A DNA stretch of 35,430 nucleotides from Sphingobacterium alimentarium (GTDB lineage: Bacteria > Bacteroidota > Bacteroidia > Sphingobacteriales > Sphingobacteriaceae), in the NCBI RefSeq assembly GCF_004342685.1, contig NZ_SMBZ01000041.1, positions 1 through 35,430 on the forward strand, written 5' to 3'. Numbering within the stretch: the first letter of the stretch is position 1; every line of letters starts with the position of its first letter. This document shows positions 7,719 through 17,355 of this stretch, piece after piece. The position numbers were made by a program, and so were the translations under genes. The notes beneath the pieces are model-generated. The model worked only from the letters and a program-made list of their open reading frames with translations. It had not been told where the DNA came from and did no database searches.

Positions 7719-8990
7719 CTAATTCGGCGACAAACCTTTGCGTGCTGAATCAAATTTCAGCAAGATAAAGAGTAGAATTGTAAAACTCCATAACGAAGAA
7801 CCACCATAACTGATAAACGGCAGCGGTATACCGATTACAGGCACGATTCCTATCGTCATACCAATATTGATAAAGAAGTGGAAAAATAGGATGGAGGCTA
7901 CTCCATAGGCATACACACGTGCGAAAGTTGTACGTTGCCTTTCCGCTATATGTATAATACGGAAAAGCAAAAACACATAAATTCCAATCAAGAAAATACT
8001 GCCGACAAATCCCCATTCTTCCCCCACGGTACAAAAGATGAAGTCAGTGCTTTGTTCAGGCACGAAGTTGTATTTTGTTTGTGTACCCTGGAGATATCCT
8101 TTACCCAGCAATTTACCTGAGCCTATAGCGATCTTGGATTGATTAAGATTATACCCCTCGCCTTTAGGATCGTCCATTTTACCCAATATGACATCGATAC
8201 GATTGCGTTGGTGGGATTGCAAGATGTTATCGTAGGCAAAATCCACACTCAAAACATAGACGCTGGCAACAGCAAAAATAACACCCATATCAATTAGGTA
8301 TTTGCGCTTCTTACCCAAAAGAAAAATAAAAACCAAACAAACAGCTGCGATGATACCGATCAATATCCATTGATTTACCAATAATGCTAAAACAAAAAGT
8401 AGGATGGCAAATCCGCCTAAAATAAGAAGTTTTGTGCCTACATAGCCTTCTCTATAAAAGACAAAAATCAAGGAAAAGAATGCTAAAGCAGATCCAGTAT
8501 CGGGTTGCAACATCACCAAAAACACGGGAAAGAGTACAATGCAAGCACCAATTGCCAAGCCTTTGAGGGATGGGTTTTTATTGGTCTGTGTATTTAGAAA
8601 ATAAGCGAGAAGTAAACATGTAGCCAGCTTACCAAATTCTGATGGCTGTAGACGGAAACTTCCGAGAGGTATCCAGGCTTGATTACCACCTACATTTCTA
8701 CCTACTATCAGAACGGCCACCAATAACAGAACGACCACAACATAGATAAAAGGAGAGGCCGAAATAAAGAATCGCTGATCAATAATCAGGATACTGAATC
8801 CAATGATTATTGCCGTGAAAATATAAATCGACTGTTTACCATAGTTTGTCGCCATGCTAAAGAGCCCCGGATTCTCCGGATCGTATACTGCCGCATGGAT
8901 GTTGAACCAGCCAATAAGACATAAGATAAGCCATAGACATATGGTTAGCCAGTCTATTCTTCCCAAAAATCCTTTCTTATCGTTGTGCAT
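7719..8990 (-). CDS. rodA: SEDS peptidoglycan glycosyltransferase RodA
   Basis: Polymerises lipid II into glycan strands for lateral wall growth, working with PBP2 (mrdA) in the elongasome. The 423-residue protein has about ten to twelve membrane helices; the signature PFISYGGSSL lies near the C-terminus, and the first half carries VGGNQAWIPLGSFRLQPSEFGK, the conserved SEDS segment. It starts at ATG 8990 (MHNDKKGFLGRIDW). Only four bases separate it from mrdA. The insert of extra hydrophobic helices around residues 180-240 is common in Bacteroidota RodA. Last gene of the mre operon. Confidence 0.96.
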   Translation of the reverse strand: MHNDKKGFLGRIDWLTICLWLILCLIGWFNIHAAVYDPENPGLFSMATNYGKQSIYIFTAIIIGFSILIIDQRFFISASPFIYVVVVLLLVAVLIVGRNVGGNQAWIPLGSFRLQPSEFGKLATCLLLAYFLNTQTNKNPSLKGLAIGACIVLFPVFLVMLQPDTGSALAFFSLIFVFYREGYVGTKLLILGGFAILLFVLALLVNQWILIGIIAAVCLVFIFLLGKKRKYLIDMGVIFAVASVYVLSVDFAYDNILQSHQRNRIDVILGKMDDPKGEGYNLNQSKIAIGSGKLLGKGYLQGTQTKYNFVPEQSTDFIFCTVGEEWGFVGSIFLIGIYVFLLFRIIHIAERQRTTFARVYAYGVASILFFHFFINIGMTIGIVPVIGIPLPFISYGGSSLWSFTILLFILLKFDSARKGLSPN

Positions 8991-8994
8991 AGAT

Positions 8995-10956
8995 TTATCG
9001 AACTTGGCTATGATGTACTAATAATTCTCGTTTCTTATTGTCTTGATAAAAAGCAGTTTGTGCTTTGTTATTTGCTGCTTTACTTTTGTCAGTGCTGTCT
9101 TTTTTCTCGCGAACTTCAGGTTTCTTTTCTGTAGTTTTTACTTTTGGCAAAATACTCGCATTCAAGATACGATCTTGTACATATTTTGGAAGGCTCACAG
9201 TATCACGAATGTACTTCTCAATAAGCATACTCGCAATTGGCGCCGCCCATGTACCGCCATATCCAGCATTCTCAACAAACACTGCAATAGCGATTTTTGG
9301 ATTATCACGAGGGGCAAAAGCAAAGAACACAGCGTGGTTTTCACCATGAGGGTTTTGCACGGTTCCTGTTTTCCCACACATTTCTATTCCTGGAATTCTT
9401 GAAGCTGTAGCAGTACCGCTCGATACAGCACGACTCATACCTTCAATTACAGGTTCATAGTGTTTTGCATCCACACCTGCCCAGATTTTTTCGGTAAATT
9501 CTTTCTTTACAATTTTCTTTTCACCAATCCCTTTAATTAGGTGTGGGCGATAATAATACCCTCTGTTTGCTACGATAGCCATGATATTAGCCATCTGCAA
9601 TGGGGTGATACCCAATTGTCCTTGACCAATAGATTGGGATATATTATAACTGGAAGTCCATTTATCACTTCCAAAGTGCTTGGTATAATATTCGGAAGGG
9701 AATACGTTGCCGCCTTTTTCGCCGGGTAAATCAATGCCCAAAGGATTACCTAACCCAAATTTTAATAAACCATCACGCCATAAATCGTACGCTTTGTGTG
9801 TCGGCATACCTCGGCTATCCAACATTTGGGCGTATACATATCCATAATATGTGTTACAAGACTTTTGAATAGATTTAACCAAATCAGTAGGGCCATCTAC
9901 GTGAGTACAGCGCATTATGGCATTTCGACCGTAGCGATAGCCTCCTGGACAATGGAATATCGTCTGCGGATTGATGATGCCAGCCTGCTGAGCAGTAAGT
10001 GCTGCTACGACCTTAAATACGGATCCTGGAGGGTAGGAAGCTTGTATCGGACGATTAAACATCGGTTTGTAGGGGTCATACAACATCTCCATGTAGTTGT
10101 TCCCGCGCTCACGACCTACCATAAGGTTCGGATTATAACTCGGACTACTTACATACGTTAAGATTTCACCCGTCGAAGGTTCAATCGCTACAACGGATCC
10201 CAACTTATTTTTCATTAATTTTTCGGCAAGGATCTGCAACTCTTTGTCCAATGATGAAATCAAACCTTCACCCGCAATGGCCAAAGTATCGTATTTTCCA
10301 TCCATAAAAGACCCCTGAGGTCGATTCAAAGCATCTACCATTTGATTTTTAACGCCACGGGTGCCGCGAAGTAATTCTTCGTACGAACGCTCGACTCCCG
10401 AAGCACCTATATAGTCACCAGAACGATAGAACCCATTGGAGCGCTCAATATCCTTATCATTTACTTCTTGAATATAACCTAAAAATTGAGCCGCAATGCT
10501 GTCTGGATAGGTACGGATATTACGGTCAACAGTATAAAAACCATTGAATTTATCCATATGCTCCTGCAATACAGCAAACGTTTCTTTGGGAATTAATTTC
10601 TCAAAGATAGAAGCGCGGTAAGGGGAGTGTTCTCTTGCCTTTTTAATGCGTTTGTCAAAACCCTCTTTATCGATACCAATTAATCTACACAATAATGCGG
10701 TGTCAATATTACGTGTCTCACGCGGAATAACCATTAGATCATATACGGGTTCATTCTGAACCAATATTTTGCCATTACGGTCCAAAATTACACCTCGGGC
10801 AGGATATTCAATTACTTTACGTAATACATTGTTGTTGGCTGATAATAAGTATGAATCATCGATTACTTGCAGATAAAATAGGCGAGCAACTATAGTGAGG
10901 GCTATAATAAGAATGATTCCCTGAATGACATATTTTCGTTCAAAATAACTATTCAT
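8995..10956 (-). CDS. mrdA: Penicillin-binding protein 2 (class B transpeptidase)
   Basis: Cross-links peptidoglycan in the periplasm during elongation. A single N-terminal anchor (residues about 10-29) is followed by the dimerisation domain (ARGVILDRNGKILVQNEPVYDL) and the transpeptidase domain with SxxK at Ser312-Lys315 (GSVFK), SCN at 366-368 and KTG at 529-531. The length of 653 residues is normal. A Lys/Glu/Asp-rich tail (about 595-640) extends beyond the catalytic domain and is probably disordered. It lies in the mreB-mreC-mreD-mrdA-rodA order used throughout Bacteroidota, 12 nt after mreD, and is the partner of RodA. Confidence 0.97.
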   Translation of the reverse strand: MNSYFERKYVIQGIILIIALTIVARLFYLQVIDDSYLLSANNNVLRKVIEYPARGVILDRNGKILVQNEPVYDLMVIPRETRNIDTALLCRLIGIDKEGFDKRIKKAREHSPYRASIFEKLIPKETFAVLQEHMDKFNGFYTVDRNIRTYPDSIAAQFLGYIQEVNDKDIERSNGFYRSGDYIGASGVERSYEELLRGTRGVKNQMVDALNRPQGSFMDGKYDTLAIAGEGLISSLDKELQILAEKLMKNKLGSVVAIEPSTGEILTYVSSPSYNPNLMVGRERGNNYMEMLYDPYKPMFNRPIQASYPPGSVFKVVAALTAQQAGIINPQTIFHCPGGYRYGRNAIMRCTHVDGPTDLVKSIQKSCNTYYGYVYAQMLDSRGMPTHKAYDLWRDGLLKFGLGNPLGIDLPGEKGGNVFPSEYYTKHFGSDKWTSSYNISQSIGQGQLGITPLQMANIMAIVANRGYYYRPHLIKGIGEKKIVKKEFTEKIWAGVDAKHYEPVIEGMSRAVSSGTATASRIPGIEMCGKTGTVQNPHGENHAVFFAFAPRDNPKIAIAVFVENAGYGGTWAAPIASMLIEKYIRDTVSLPKYVQDRILNASILPKVKTTEKKPEVREKKDSTDKSKAANNKAQTAFYQDNKKRELLVHHSQVR

Positions 10957-10968
10957 GATTCATTTTTA

Positions 10969-11493
10969 TTAATTAATTATACGAGACTTTTTCTGATACG
11001 TTAACAAGCTAATCACCAATATTATTAAGATGGTAAATAAGGAACTTAATATGATGCTCATTAACGTTTGTATAAAATTAGAGAATGTAAAGGCTTCTAT
11101 CAAAAACAAAATCAAATGGTGGATGATGACACCAAAAAGAATGTAAGTGCTAAACCATTTAAATCCCATAATACCCCATGAAGGAGTAATGAATGAAGCT
11201 TGATCATCCAATTCTATCGTGATATTATGGAAGAATATACGAAAAAAAGCCAACGCCACACACGCTGCTGCATGAATGCCGATGCTATCGTAAAAAGCAT
11301 CAATACTTAATCCCGTCAATAAGGCTAAAACAAAGAGTACAAAATTAGATATTCCAATGGGAAGCAATAAAATAATCAGCACATAGGGAAAAGCCACAGC
11401 CATATTGTAATAGCCGATATTCTTCAATAATGCTACTTGAACAATAATTAAAATTACATAACGGATTATATTGAAAATAATAATTTTAGCCAT
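10969..11493 (-). CDS. mreD: Rod shape-determining protein MreD
   Basis: A 174-residue inner-membrane protein with about five helices and hardly any soluble part. Sequence conservation of MreD is low; the call rests on size, topology and its position between mreC and mrdA. Its start overlaps the end of mreC by eight bases, which suggests coupled translation. MreD bridges MreC to the RodA/PBP2 synthase in known systems. A hydrophilic stretch (ITIELDDQASF) lies in the middle between helices, where Bacteroidota MreD commonly has a loop. Confidence 0.88.
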   Translation of the reverse strand: MAKIIIFNIIRYVILIIVQVALLKNIGYYNMAVAFPYVLIILLLPIGISNFVLFVLALLTGLSIDAFYDSIGIHAAACVALAFFRIFFHNITIELDDQASFITPSWGIMGFKWFSTYILFGVIIHHLILFLIEAFTFSNFIQTLMSIILSSLFTILIILVISLLTYQKKSRIIN

Positions 11494-12328
11494 TATTGTC
11501 GTTTAAAGATTCCAGTTCTATTTTTTCTTGTGCTAATTTATCCTTCACGATATAGACGTGGGTCAATTTTTCGAATTTTGTAGTGAGCAGAATACGAACA
11601 TCTTTAAAAGAACCACCAGTTACAATGTCTGTCTGCACAATATAGCCTACTTTTATTCCTTTTGGGAATTTAGTAGAATAGCCCGAAGTATAAATCGGTT
11701 GGCCAACATATAATTTTACGTGATTAGGGATATCACGAACCATGGCAAATCGAGGTTCTGTATTTTCGCCCCATACCAAAGAACCAAAGGCAGAAGCCGT
11801 AGAGTCTATGGATACGGATATTTTTGTATCAGGGTGAAGAAGTGATTTCACCGTGCTGAAATGATTTGAAACATGCATTACTGTACCCACCACACCATTA
11901 GAAGTGATCACACCCATGTCTTTTTCTATGCCATCCAAAGATCCTTTGTTGACTGTGATATAATTTTTCTTAAGGTGGACACTGTTATTGACCACAGAAG
12001 CAACTATAAAATCATAATTACTCGGATTTTCGATAGAATCACTTAGAGCAGTTAATTTGCTCGTGTCATTGCCCGTCACTTGTTGTAGCTGATAGCGGAG
12101 AAGCGCATTTTCGTCCAATAAGTCTTTATTGACTTCAGTCAAATGCATATATTCCTTCCACGAATTAACTTTGGTATAAAAAGAGCCTACGACAATGTTG
12201 GATGAGTTGACAAAGGAAGAACGTTGGTATTGGTTGTTATTAATTACCAAAACTAGGGAAAACACGAAAAATAGTATAAACCAAAAAACGGAATTATATC
12301 GGACCAAGAAAAGCCACAGGTTTTTCAT
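11486..12328 (-). CDS. mreC: Rod shape-determining protein MreC
   Basis: A 280-residue bitopic protein with a membrane anchor (residues about 12-28), a predicted coiled coil (about 60-95) and the double beta-barrel periplasmic domain: INKGSLDGIEKDMGV-type sequence (here VNKGSLDGIEKDMGVITSNG) and VGQPIYTSGYSTKFPKGI are the conserved landmarks. It links cytoplasmic MreB filaments to PBP2 and activates it. It lies 101 nt after mreB, with a terminator-like hairpin in the gap, and overlaps mreD by eight bases. Confidence 0.95.
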   Translation of the reverse strand: MKNLWLFLVRYNSVFWFILFFVFSLVLVINNNQYQRSSFVNSSNIVVGSFYTKVNSWKEYMHLTEVNKDLLDENALLRYQLQQVTGNDTSKLTALSDSIENPSNYDFIVASVVNNSVHLKKNYITVNKGSLDGIEKDMGVITSNGVVGTVMHVSNHFSTVKSLLHPDTKISVSIDSTASAFGSLVWGENTEPRFAMVRDIPNHVKLYVGQPIYTSGYSTKFPKGIKVGYIVQTDIVTGGSFKDVRILLTTKFEKLTHVYIVKDKLAQEKIELESLNDNNG

Positions 12329-12368
12329 GTAAGGGCGTTGATTATTAGTAAGTTTCTTGTTAAAAAAT

Positions 12369-12406
12369 ACGCGATATAGAAGAAGTATTACTTTTCTATA
12401 TCGCGT
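12369..12406 (-). terminator. Hairpin with T-run between mreB and mreC
   Basis: A perfect 13-bp stem (ACGCGATATAGAA with its complement; arms 12406-12394 and 12381-12369) with a 12-nt loop, followed on the minus strand by ATTTTTTAA. It has the look of an intrinsic terminator inside the operon, so mreB mRNA may exceed mreCD-mrdA-rodA mRNA. I find no TAnnTTTG promoter between it and mreC. Confidence 0.7.
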
Positions 12407-12429
12407 CTAAATATTTTATATTGAAGAGA

Positions 12430-13452
12430 TTATTGCATTAAAAATTTAAATCTTCCAATATTCTTTAATGCGATACCTGTACCGCGAACTACCGCACGCA
12501 GTGGATCCTCCGCAACGTGAACGGGTAGTTTTGTTTTCGCTTGAATACGTTTGTCAAGACCTCTTAACAAAGCACCACCACCAGTCAAATAAATACCTGT
12601 TTGGTAAATATCTGCCGACAACTCAGGAGGAGTAATCTCCAACGCTTTTAAGATTGCTTCTTCGATTTTGGAAATAGATTTGTCAAGACAGTGCGCTATC
12701 TCCGTATATGAAACGGTAATTTGCTTTGGAATACCCGTCATTAAATCACGACCCTGTACAGCAAAGTCTGCTGGTGGATCTGACAATTCAGGAAGGGCAG
12801 CGCCTACTTCGATTTTAATTTTCTCAGCAGTACGGTCACCAATCATAATATTATGTTGACGACGAATATATTGAACTATATCCGAATCAAAGTTGTCACC
12901 AGCTACACGAATGGATTGGTCACATACTATACCTGATAATGCGATAACCGCAATCTCAGTAGTACCACCACCGATATCGATAATCATATTACCTACAGGT
13001 TCTTCTACATCGATACCAATACCTACTGCGGCTGCCATAGGCTCGTGAATAAGGTATACTTCTTTGGCACCAGCGATTTCTGCAGAGTCACGTACGGCAC
13101 GTTTTTCCACTTCTGTGATACCCGATGGGATACATACCACCATACGGAGTGAAGGGAAGAACCATGATTTACCGTTATTAACTAGCTTCACCATACCGCG
13201 GATAAGTGCCTCAGCAGCTGTGAAATCCGCAATTACACCATCTCGCAATGGTCTTACAGTGCGTATATTGTCGTGTGTTTTACCTTCCATTTGCATCGCT
13301 TGCCTACCAATAGCGATTACTTTGTTGGTGGTGCGATCAAATGCAACTATTGAAGGTTCATCCACTACTACTTTGTCATTATGTATAATTAGGGTGTTTG
13401 CTGTCCCCAAGTCAATCGCAACTTCTTGCGTAAACCAATTGAATAAACCCAT
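12430..13452 (-). CDS. mreB: Actin-like cell-shape protein MreB
   Basis: Forms membrane-bound filaments that guide elongation synthesis. The 340-residue protein has the actin-fold nucleotide motifs: DLGTANTLI (phosphate 1), IIDIGGGTTEIAVI (phosphate 2) and YLTGGGALLRGLD (adenosine). The start MGLFNWFTQEVAIDLG carries the short amphipathic N-terminus that binds membrane. First gene of the mre cluster; a TAATTTTG element sits 33 nt upstream of the ATG. Confidence 0.97.
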   Translation of the reverse strand: MGLFNWFTQEVAIDLGTANTLIIHNDKVVVDEPSIVAFDRTTNKVIAIGRQAMQMEGKTHDNIRTVRPLRDGVIADFTAAEALIRGMVKLVNNGKSWFFPSLRMVVCIPSGITEVEKRAVRDSAEIAGAKEVYLIHEPMAAAVGIGIDVEEPVGNMIIDIGGGTTEIAVIALSGIVCDQSIRVAGDNFDSDIVQYIRRQHNIMIGDRTAEKIKIEVGAALPELSDPPADFAVQGRDLMTGIPKQITVSYTEIAHCLDKSISKIEEAILKALEITPPELSADIYQTGIYLTGGGALLRGLDKRIQAKTKLPVHVAEDPLRAVVRGTGIALKNIGRFKFLMQ

Positions 13453-13485
13453 TTAAAATGTACTGCTTCTTGTTAAAAATTTGAA

Positions 13486-13493
13486 CAAAATTA
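13486..13493 (-). promoter_or_regulatory. Possible -7 element of the mreB operon
   Basis: TAATTTTG on the minus strand fits TAnnTTTG and would place the transcription start about 25 nt before the mreB ATG. No TTTG is found at the expected -33 distance, so the assignment is moderate. Confidence 0.5.
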
Positions 13494-13610
13494 ACTAAAA
13501 AAAACTGATATTGATAATAGCTATTGGATAAAATGAATAATAAATTATTATTTAACATTTACCCATTTAAGAGCTTATTCCTTACTTACCAAAACGTCAA
13601 TCCCTAACGG

Positions 13611-15275
13611 TTATTGTATTTCAACTTTAATATAATAATTGAATGTATCTATAGTAAGATTGTCTTTTTTAAGGTCTTGAATATCAATTAATTTAAATTC
13701 TTTATCTAAATCAAAACGATGATTTGCTTTACCTAACCCCAAATGAACTGGCATATTGAAATCCGATACTTCTGTTTTCCAGCGCGCATAGGCATGTCCA
13801 TCCTGATCAAATTTCACTTGTAATGTTGGAATGCTGGTGTGTTGAATATATTGTTCAAATACTTTTTTCAAATCCAGAGCAGCATGTTTTGAAATATATT
13901 TTAAAATGTCGTTATAATCCACTTGCTGATGGCGGAAATCCCGGTTGAGGCTTCTTAAGATATATCGCCACTTTAAATCATCGCCGATCATGGTCCTTAC
14001 CATATTCCAAAATACCCCTCCTTTGACATACATATCTCCAGAACCTTCTTTGTTGACATGATAGGGGCCTTGCATAGGGATATCATTTTTAATTCCCTTG
14101 CGATTGCCGTGAATGTACGCCTGTCCCGCTTCTTTGCCATAAAAATATTCAATAAATAAGGCTTCGGAGTAGTTGGTAAAGCTTTCGTGAATCCACATGT
14201 CCGCTAAATCTTTGGCCGTAATATTATTTCCAAACCACTCGTGGCCACTTTCGTGTACGACTATGAAATCCCATTTTTTACCCCAGCCCGTATTCGAACT
14301 ATCATGACCTAAATAGCCATTCTGGTATTTATTTACATAGGCAATGGCGGATTGGTGCTCCATCCCCAAATGAGGTGTTTCGACAAGCTTATAGCTGTCT
14401 TCAAAAAATGGGTAAGGACCGAACCAATATTCCAATGCCTCAATAGTTTGCGCCGCATTCTTCTTCAAGTGTGCAATTTTTTCGTCAGTGGCATTCTCGC
14501 GAAGCAAATAATAATCTACATAAAGTGGTCCATCTTCCGATTTTATTTTCTCGCTGTAACGTACATAGTCGCCGATATTAAGTGCCACATTGTAATTATT
14601 AATTGGGTTGACGACGCGCCAGTGGTATTTGTTATAGCCATTATCCAAGGAATCCACTTTGATAAGGCGACCGTTTGATACATTCATTAGATCTTTGGGC
14701 ACAGCCACCGATATTAACATGCTGTCTGGTTCATCCGATTGATGATCTTTGTTGGGCCACCATGCGCTAGCACCCAAACCTTGCACTGCTGTAGCCACAA
14801 AGTGCTTCCCGTTGCTATCTTTCTTCCAATCAAAACCACCATCCCAAGGTGCGCGCGTAGCTTGTACAGGATTGCCAGAATAATAAACCTTGAAAGAATC
14901 GATAGAACCTTTTTTTATTGAAACCGGGAAAGTAACGAATACTGCATGGTGTCGACGCTCAAAGGGTAAAGTTTTACCCTTATATTCGATTTTATCAACG
15001 GAGAGATTATCAAATAAATCAAATTGCAGTTTGTCGAAATCTTCAACCGCCTTAAATTTAAAGACATTGGATCCTTCAATGTATTTGTTGTCCAGATCCA
15101 CCTGAATATCTAGATGATAGTACTGCACATCATAACATGTGCGAAGAGGTGTTAACTGACCTCGCAAAGAATCCGCTTGAGAAAATATTTCTTTTGCACG
15201 AATCAATTGCGCTTTGCTGGGAGATGAAATACATAGAGCTGCTAAGCAGACTATGCTGGCGTATATTTTATTCAT
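13611..15275 (-). CDS. Secreted M1-family zinc metallopeptidase
   Basis: A 554-residue protein starting at ATG 15275 (MNKIYASIVC), chosen because it gives a clean signal peptide (residues 1-22, cleavage after SKA); the longer frame to 15386 would bury that signal inside the preceding gene. The zinc site HESGH lies at residues 341-345 with the third ligand Glu364 in WIHESF. The exopeptidase loop reads GMEH (304-307) in place of the usual GxMEN, so N-terminal specificity may differ. The protein lacks the large C-terminal HEAT domain of aminopeptidase N and is nearer the short leukotriene-hydrolase-like form. It overlaps the thioesterase stop by eight bases. Confidence 0.92.
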   Translation of the reverse strand: MNKIYASIVCLAALCISSPSKAQLIRAKEIFSQADSLRGQLTPLRTCYDVQYYHLDIQVDLDNKYIEGSNVFKFKAVEDFDKLQFDLFDNLSVDKIEYKGKTLPFERRHHAVFVTFPVSIKKGSIDSFKVYYSGNPVQATRAPWDGGFDWKKDSNGKHFVATAVQGLGASAWWPNKDHQSDEPDSMLISVAVPKDLMNVSNGRLIKVDSLDNGYNKYHWRVVNPINNYNVALNIGDYVRYSEKIKSEDGPLYVDYYLLRENATDEKIAHLKKNAAQTIEALEYWFGPYPFFEDSYKLVETPHLGMEHQSAIAYVNKYQNGYLGHDSSNTGWGKKWDFIVVHESGHEWFGNNITAKDLADMWIHESFTNYSEALFIEYFYGKEAGQAYIHGNRKGIKNDIPMQGPYHVNKEGSGDMYVKGGVFWNMVRTMIGDDLKWRYILRSLNRDFRHQQVDYNDILKYISKHAALDLKKVFEQYIQHTSIPTLQVKFDQDGHAYARWKTEVSDFNMPVHLGLGKANHRFDLDKEFKLIDIQDLKKDNLTIDTFNYYIKVEIQ

Positions 15276-15711
15276 TGATTTCAATAAAATCTGAAGTTTT
15301 AGGAATATTTTGAATAATTGGCTTCCATGACTCAGGAAGATTGGTGAGCTTGCGGGTCGTGAGATCCAGCCAAGCCCCATCGACATTCACGATAGCGGCT
15401 ACTTCACCCGATGATTTGAGCACTTCATGGCGAAAGGAAAATCGTCCATTTAATGTATTTAACTTGCTCAGCGCCGTGCTAACTTGGATATATTCATCCA
15501 GCATTATTTCTCGCTTGTAAATCAATTCTTCTCGAAATAATATAGGTCCAATTTTATGTTGGGCAAACTGATCAAGTGATAGGCCCAACGTGTTGAGCAT
15601 ATTGCTTCGTGCCTGAGCGCAGAAATCCGCATAGGCTGAGTGTCTTAAGTGTCTATTTGCATCTATTTGAGACCACAGGACTTGGCCTTCATAGAAGATA
15701 TTTTTATCCAT
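15268..15711 (-). CDS. Acyl-CoA thioesterase, 4HBT hot-dog family
   Basis: A 147-residue single hot-dog domain protein. The early VLWSQIDANRHLRHSAYADFC segment holds the Asp/Asn and following helix of the 4-hydroxybenzoyl-CoA thioesterase family, and FSFRHEVLKSSGEVAA the central strand. It presumably hydrolyses an acyl-CoA in the cytosol; substrate is unknown. Its last codons overlap the start of the M1 peptidase by eight bases, so the two genes are cotranscribed, though no functional link is evident. Confidence 0.82.
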   Translation of the reverse strand: MDKNIFYEGQVLWSQIDANRHLRHSAYADFCAQARSNMLNTLGLSLDQFAQHKIGPILFREELIYKREIMLDEYIQVSTALSKLNTLNGRFSFRHEVLKSSGEVAAIVNVDGAWLDLTTRKLTNLPESWKPIIQNIPKTSDFIEINE

Positions 15712-15788
15712 ATAATTACTTTCTATAGCCTAAAATAGTAATTTATATTAACTAACTAAACTGTCGGACGAGAATTGTAATTAAAAAA

Positions 15789-15824
15789 ACAAGCGTTTGA
15801 AAATATTGGATTTCAAACGCTTGT
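15789..15824 (-). terminator. Terminator of the DUF819 gene
   Basis: A perfect 14-bp stem (15824-15811 with 15802-15789), eight-base loop and then seven T on the minus strand. It stands 27 nt after the DUF819 stop codon. Confidence 0.88.
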
Positions 15825-15851
15825 TGTAAATGATTATTCTTTAAGATTCGC

Positions 15852-17114
15852 TTATATTGACGACGCCAATTGCATCAGCACGGCAGTAAGCCAGCCGGCA
15901 TAGGTACCAATGGCATAACTGAAGACGGATAAAATCACACCTACAGAAATCAATGAAGGATGAAAAGCTGCCGACATGACTGAAGCCGAAGCAACACCGC
16001 CCACATTCGACATACTACCCACAGCAAAATAGAAGAATGGAATTTTGAAAAGTTTCGCCACTATAAATAGAAGCAAGGCATGGAATGATATCCAAATAAT
16101 CCCTACGATAAATAATCCTGCGTTCTGCAAAATAGCAAGTATATCCATTTGCATACCTATTGTCACAATGAGCATATAAAGCAGTGCTGTGCCCATTTTG
16201 GATGCACCCACATTTTCAAGTTTGCGTGCTGGCGTGAATGATAAGCATACGCTAATTATCGTAGCAAATAGAATGATCCAGAAGAAAGAGTTGGTTAATG
16301 AAAATGTCTCCAATTCTGGATGATGGGTGTTAATAAACGATGCTGTAGGTTCAGCGAGAAACGTTGCCAAACCTGTACCCGCAAAAGCGATAGAAAGCAT
16401 TAGTATAATATGTTTTGTTTCAGGGATTTTGGCATTTTCTTTCGCTTTCTTCTCTAATTTCACCATCAATTCGTCTACATCTCTGGCGTCAGCTTTGAAA
16501 AACCTGTCCATCATTTTGCTTTTTCCTGCGCCATAAAGAAGAAGAGCCATCCAGCTATAAGCTACGAAAACATCAACTGCGATGATAGAGGAAAATAGAC
16601 TAGGAGAGGGTTGCAAAATTTCTTTGAGGGCTACTTGATTGGCACTTCCGCCAATCCATGATCCCGCAAGTGATCCCAGACCACGCCAAACTGCATCAGG
16701 TCCGGTACCTCCGACTACTTCAGGAGCGACATAAGAGGTCAAAAGAACTGCCAATGGACCTCCTAACACAATTCCTATCGTACCGGTGATAAACATTAAT
16801 CCAGCGCGTTTGCGCAAGGCCCACATCTCTTTAATATCGAGATTCAGGATAAACAAAATCAGACAGGCGGGCAAGAAATAACGACTTCCTATAGTGGTCA
16901 GTGGAGAATTAGCGCCATCAATAATATTGAAAGAGTTGAGAAGTCCTGGCAAAAAGTAACACAATAGTAGGGGTGGTATGACATCATAAAAACCCTTTAC
17001 ATATCGGTTGTTAATATTGGATGTATAGAACACCAAACCTAATATTGCCATCAATAGACCGACGACTACAGTATTGTTTGTAATAAGTGGTTCGATAATT
17101 TGAGTTTCTTCCAT
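15852..17114 (-). CDS. DUF819 family membrane protein
   Basis: A 420-residue membrane protein with about eleven hydrophobic segments and one long charged cytoplasmic loop (residues about 205-235, rich in Lys and Glu). The block GLGSLAGSWIGGSANQVALKE and, in the second half, VGSMSNVGGVASASVMSAAFHPSL are the paired conserved motifs of the DUF819 (YjcL-like) family, which resembles inverted-repeat sodium-coupled carriers such as GltS. The GGSAN and NVGGVASA segments probably form the two crossover sites. Substrate is unknown. Single-gene unit with its own terminator. Confidence 0.88.
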   Translation of the reverse strand: MEETQIIEPLITNNTVVVGLLMAILGLVFYTSNINNRYVKGFYDVIPPLLLCYFLPGLLNSFNIIDGANSPLTTIGSRYFLPACLILFILNLDIKEMWALRKRAGLMFITGTIGIVLGGPLAVLLTSYVAPEVVGGTGPDAVWRGLGSLAGSWIGGSANQVALKEILQPSPSLFSSIIAVDVFVAYSWMALLLYGAGKSKMMDRFFKADARDVDELMVKLEKKAKENAKIPETKHIILMLSIAFAGTGLATFLAEPTASFINTHHPELETFSLTNSFFWIILFATIISVCLSFTPARKLENVGASKMGTALLYMLIVTIGMQMDILAILQNAGLFIVGIIWISFHALLLFIVAKLFKIPFFYFAVGSMSNVGGVASASVMSAAFHPSLISVGVILSVFSYAIGTYAGWLTAVLMQLASSI

Positions 17115-17355
17115 ATTTATGTGATAATGATGCGTGAAAATATGTAATATTTTTGAAGAATATTCATTTTATTGCAAAGTAGTGTCCTTATTTTTCTTTA
17201 AAACTAGATAAAATTGCATCTTTATATGCACGTAGCCAATGGGATAGAAAATGTACCGTGAATGTGGAATTTCATATGCACATCTACGTATTTTGTCTCC
17301 ATTTTGCTGTGATGAATAAGAAATCTACTTGCCAAAAACAATAAACTTTTAGCGG

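Noticed and set aside
15276..15386. Longer N-terminus for the M1 peptidase
   Set aside because: The extra 37 codons lie inside the thioesterase gene and would hide the signal peptide that begins at ATG 15275.
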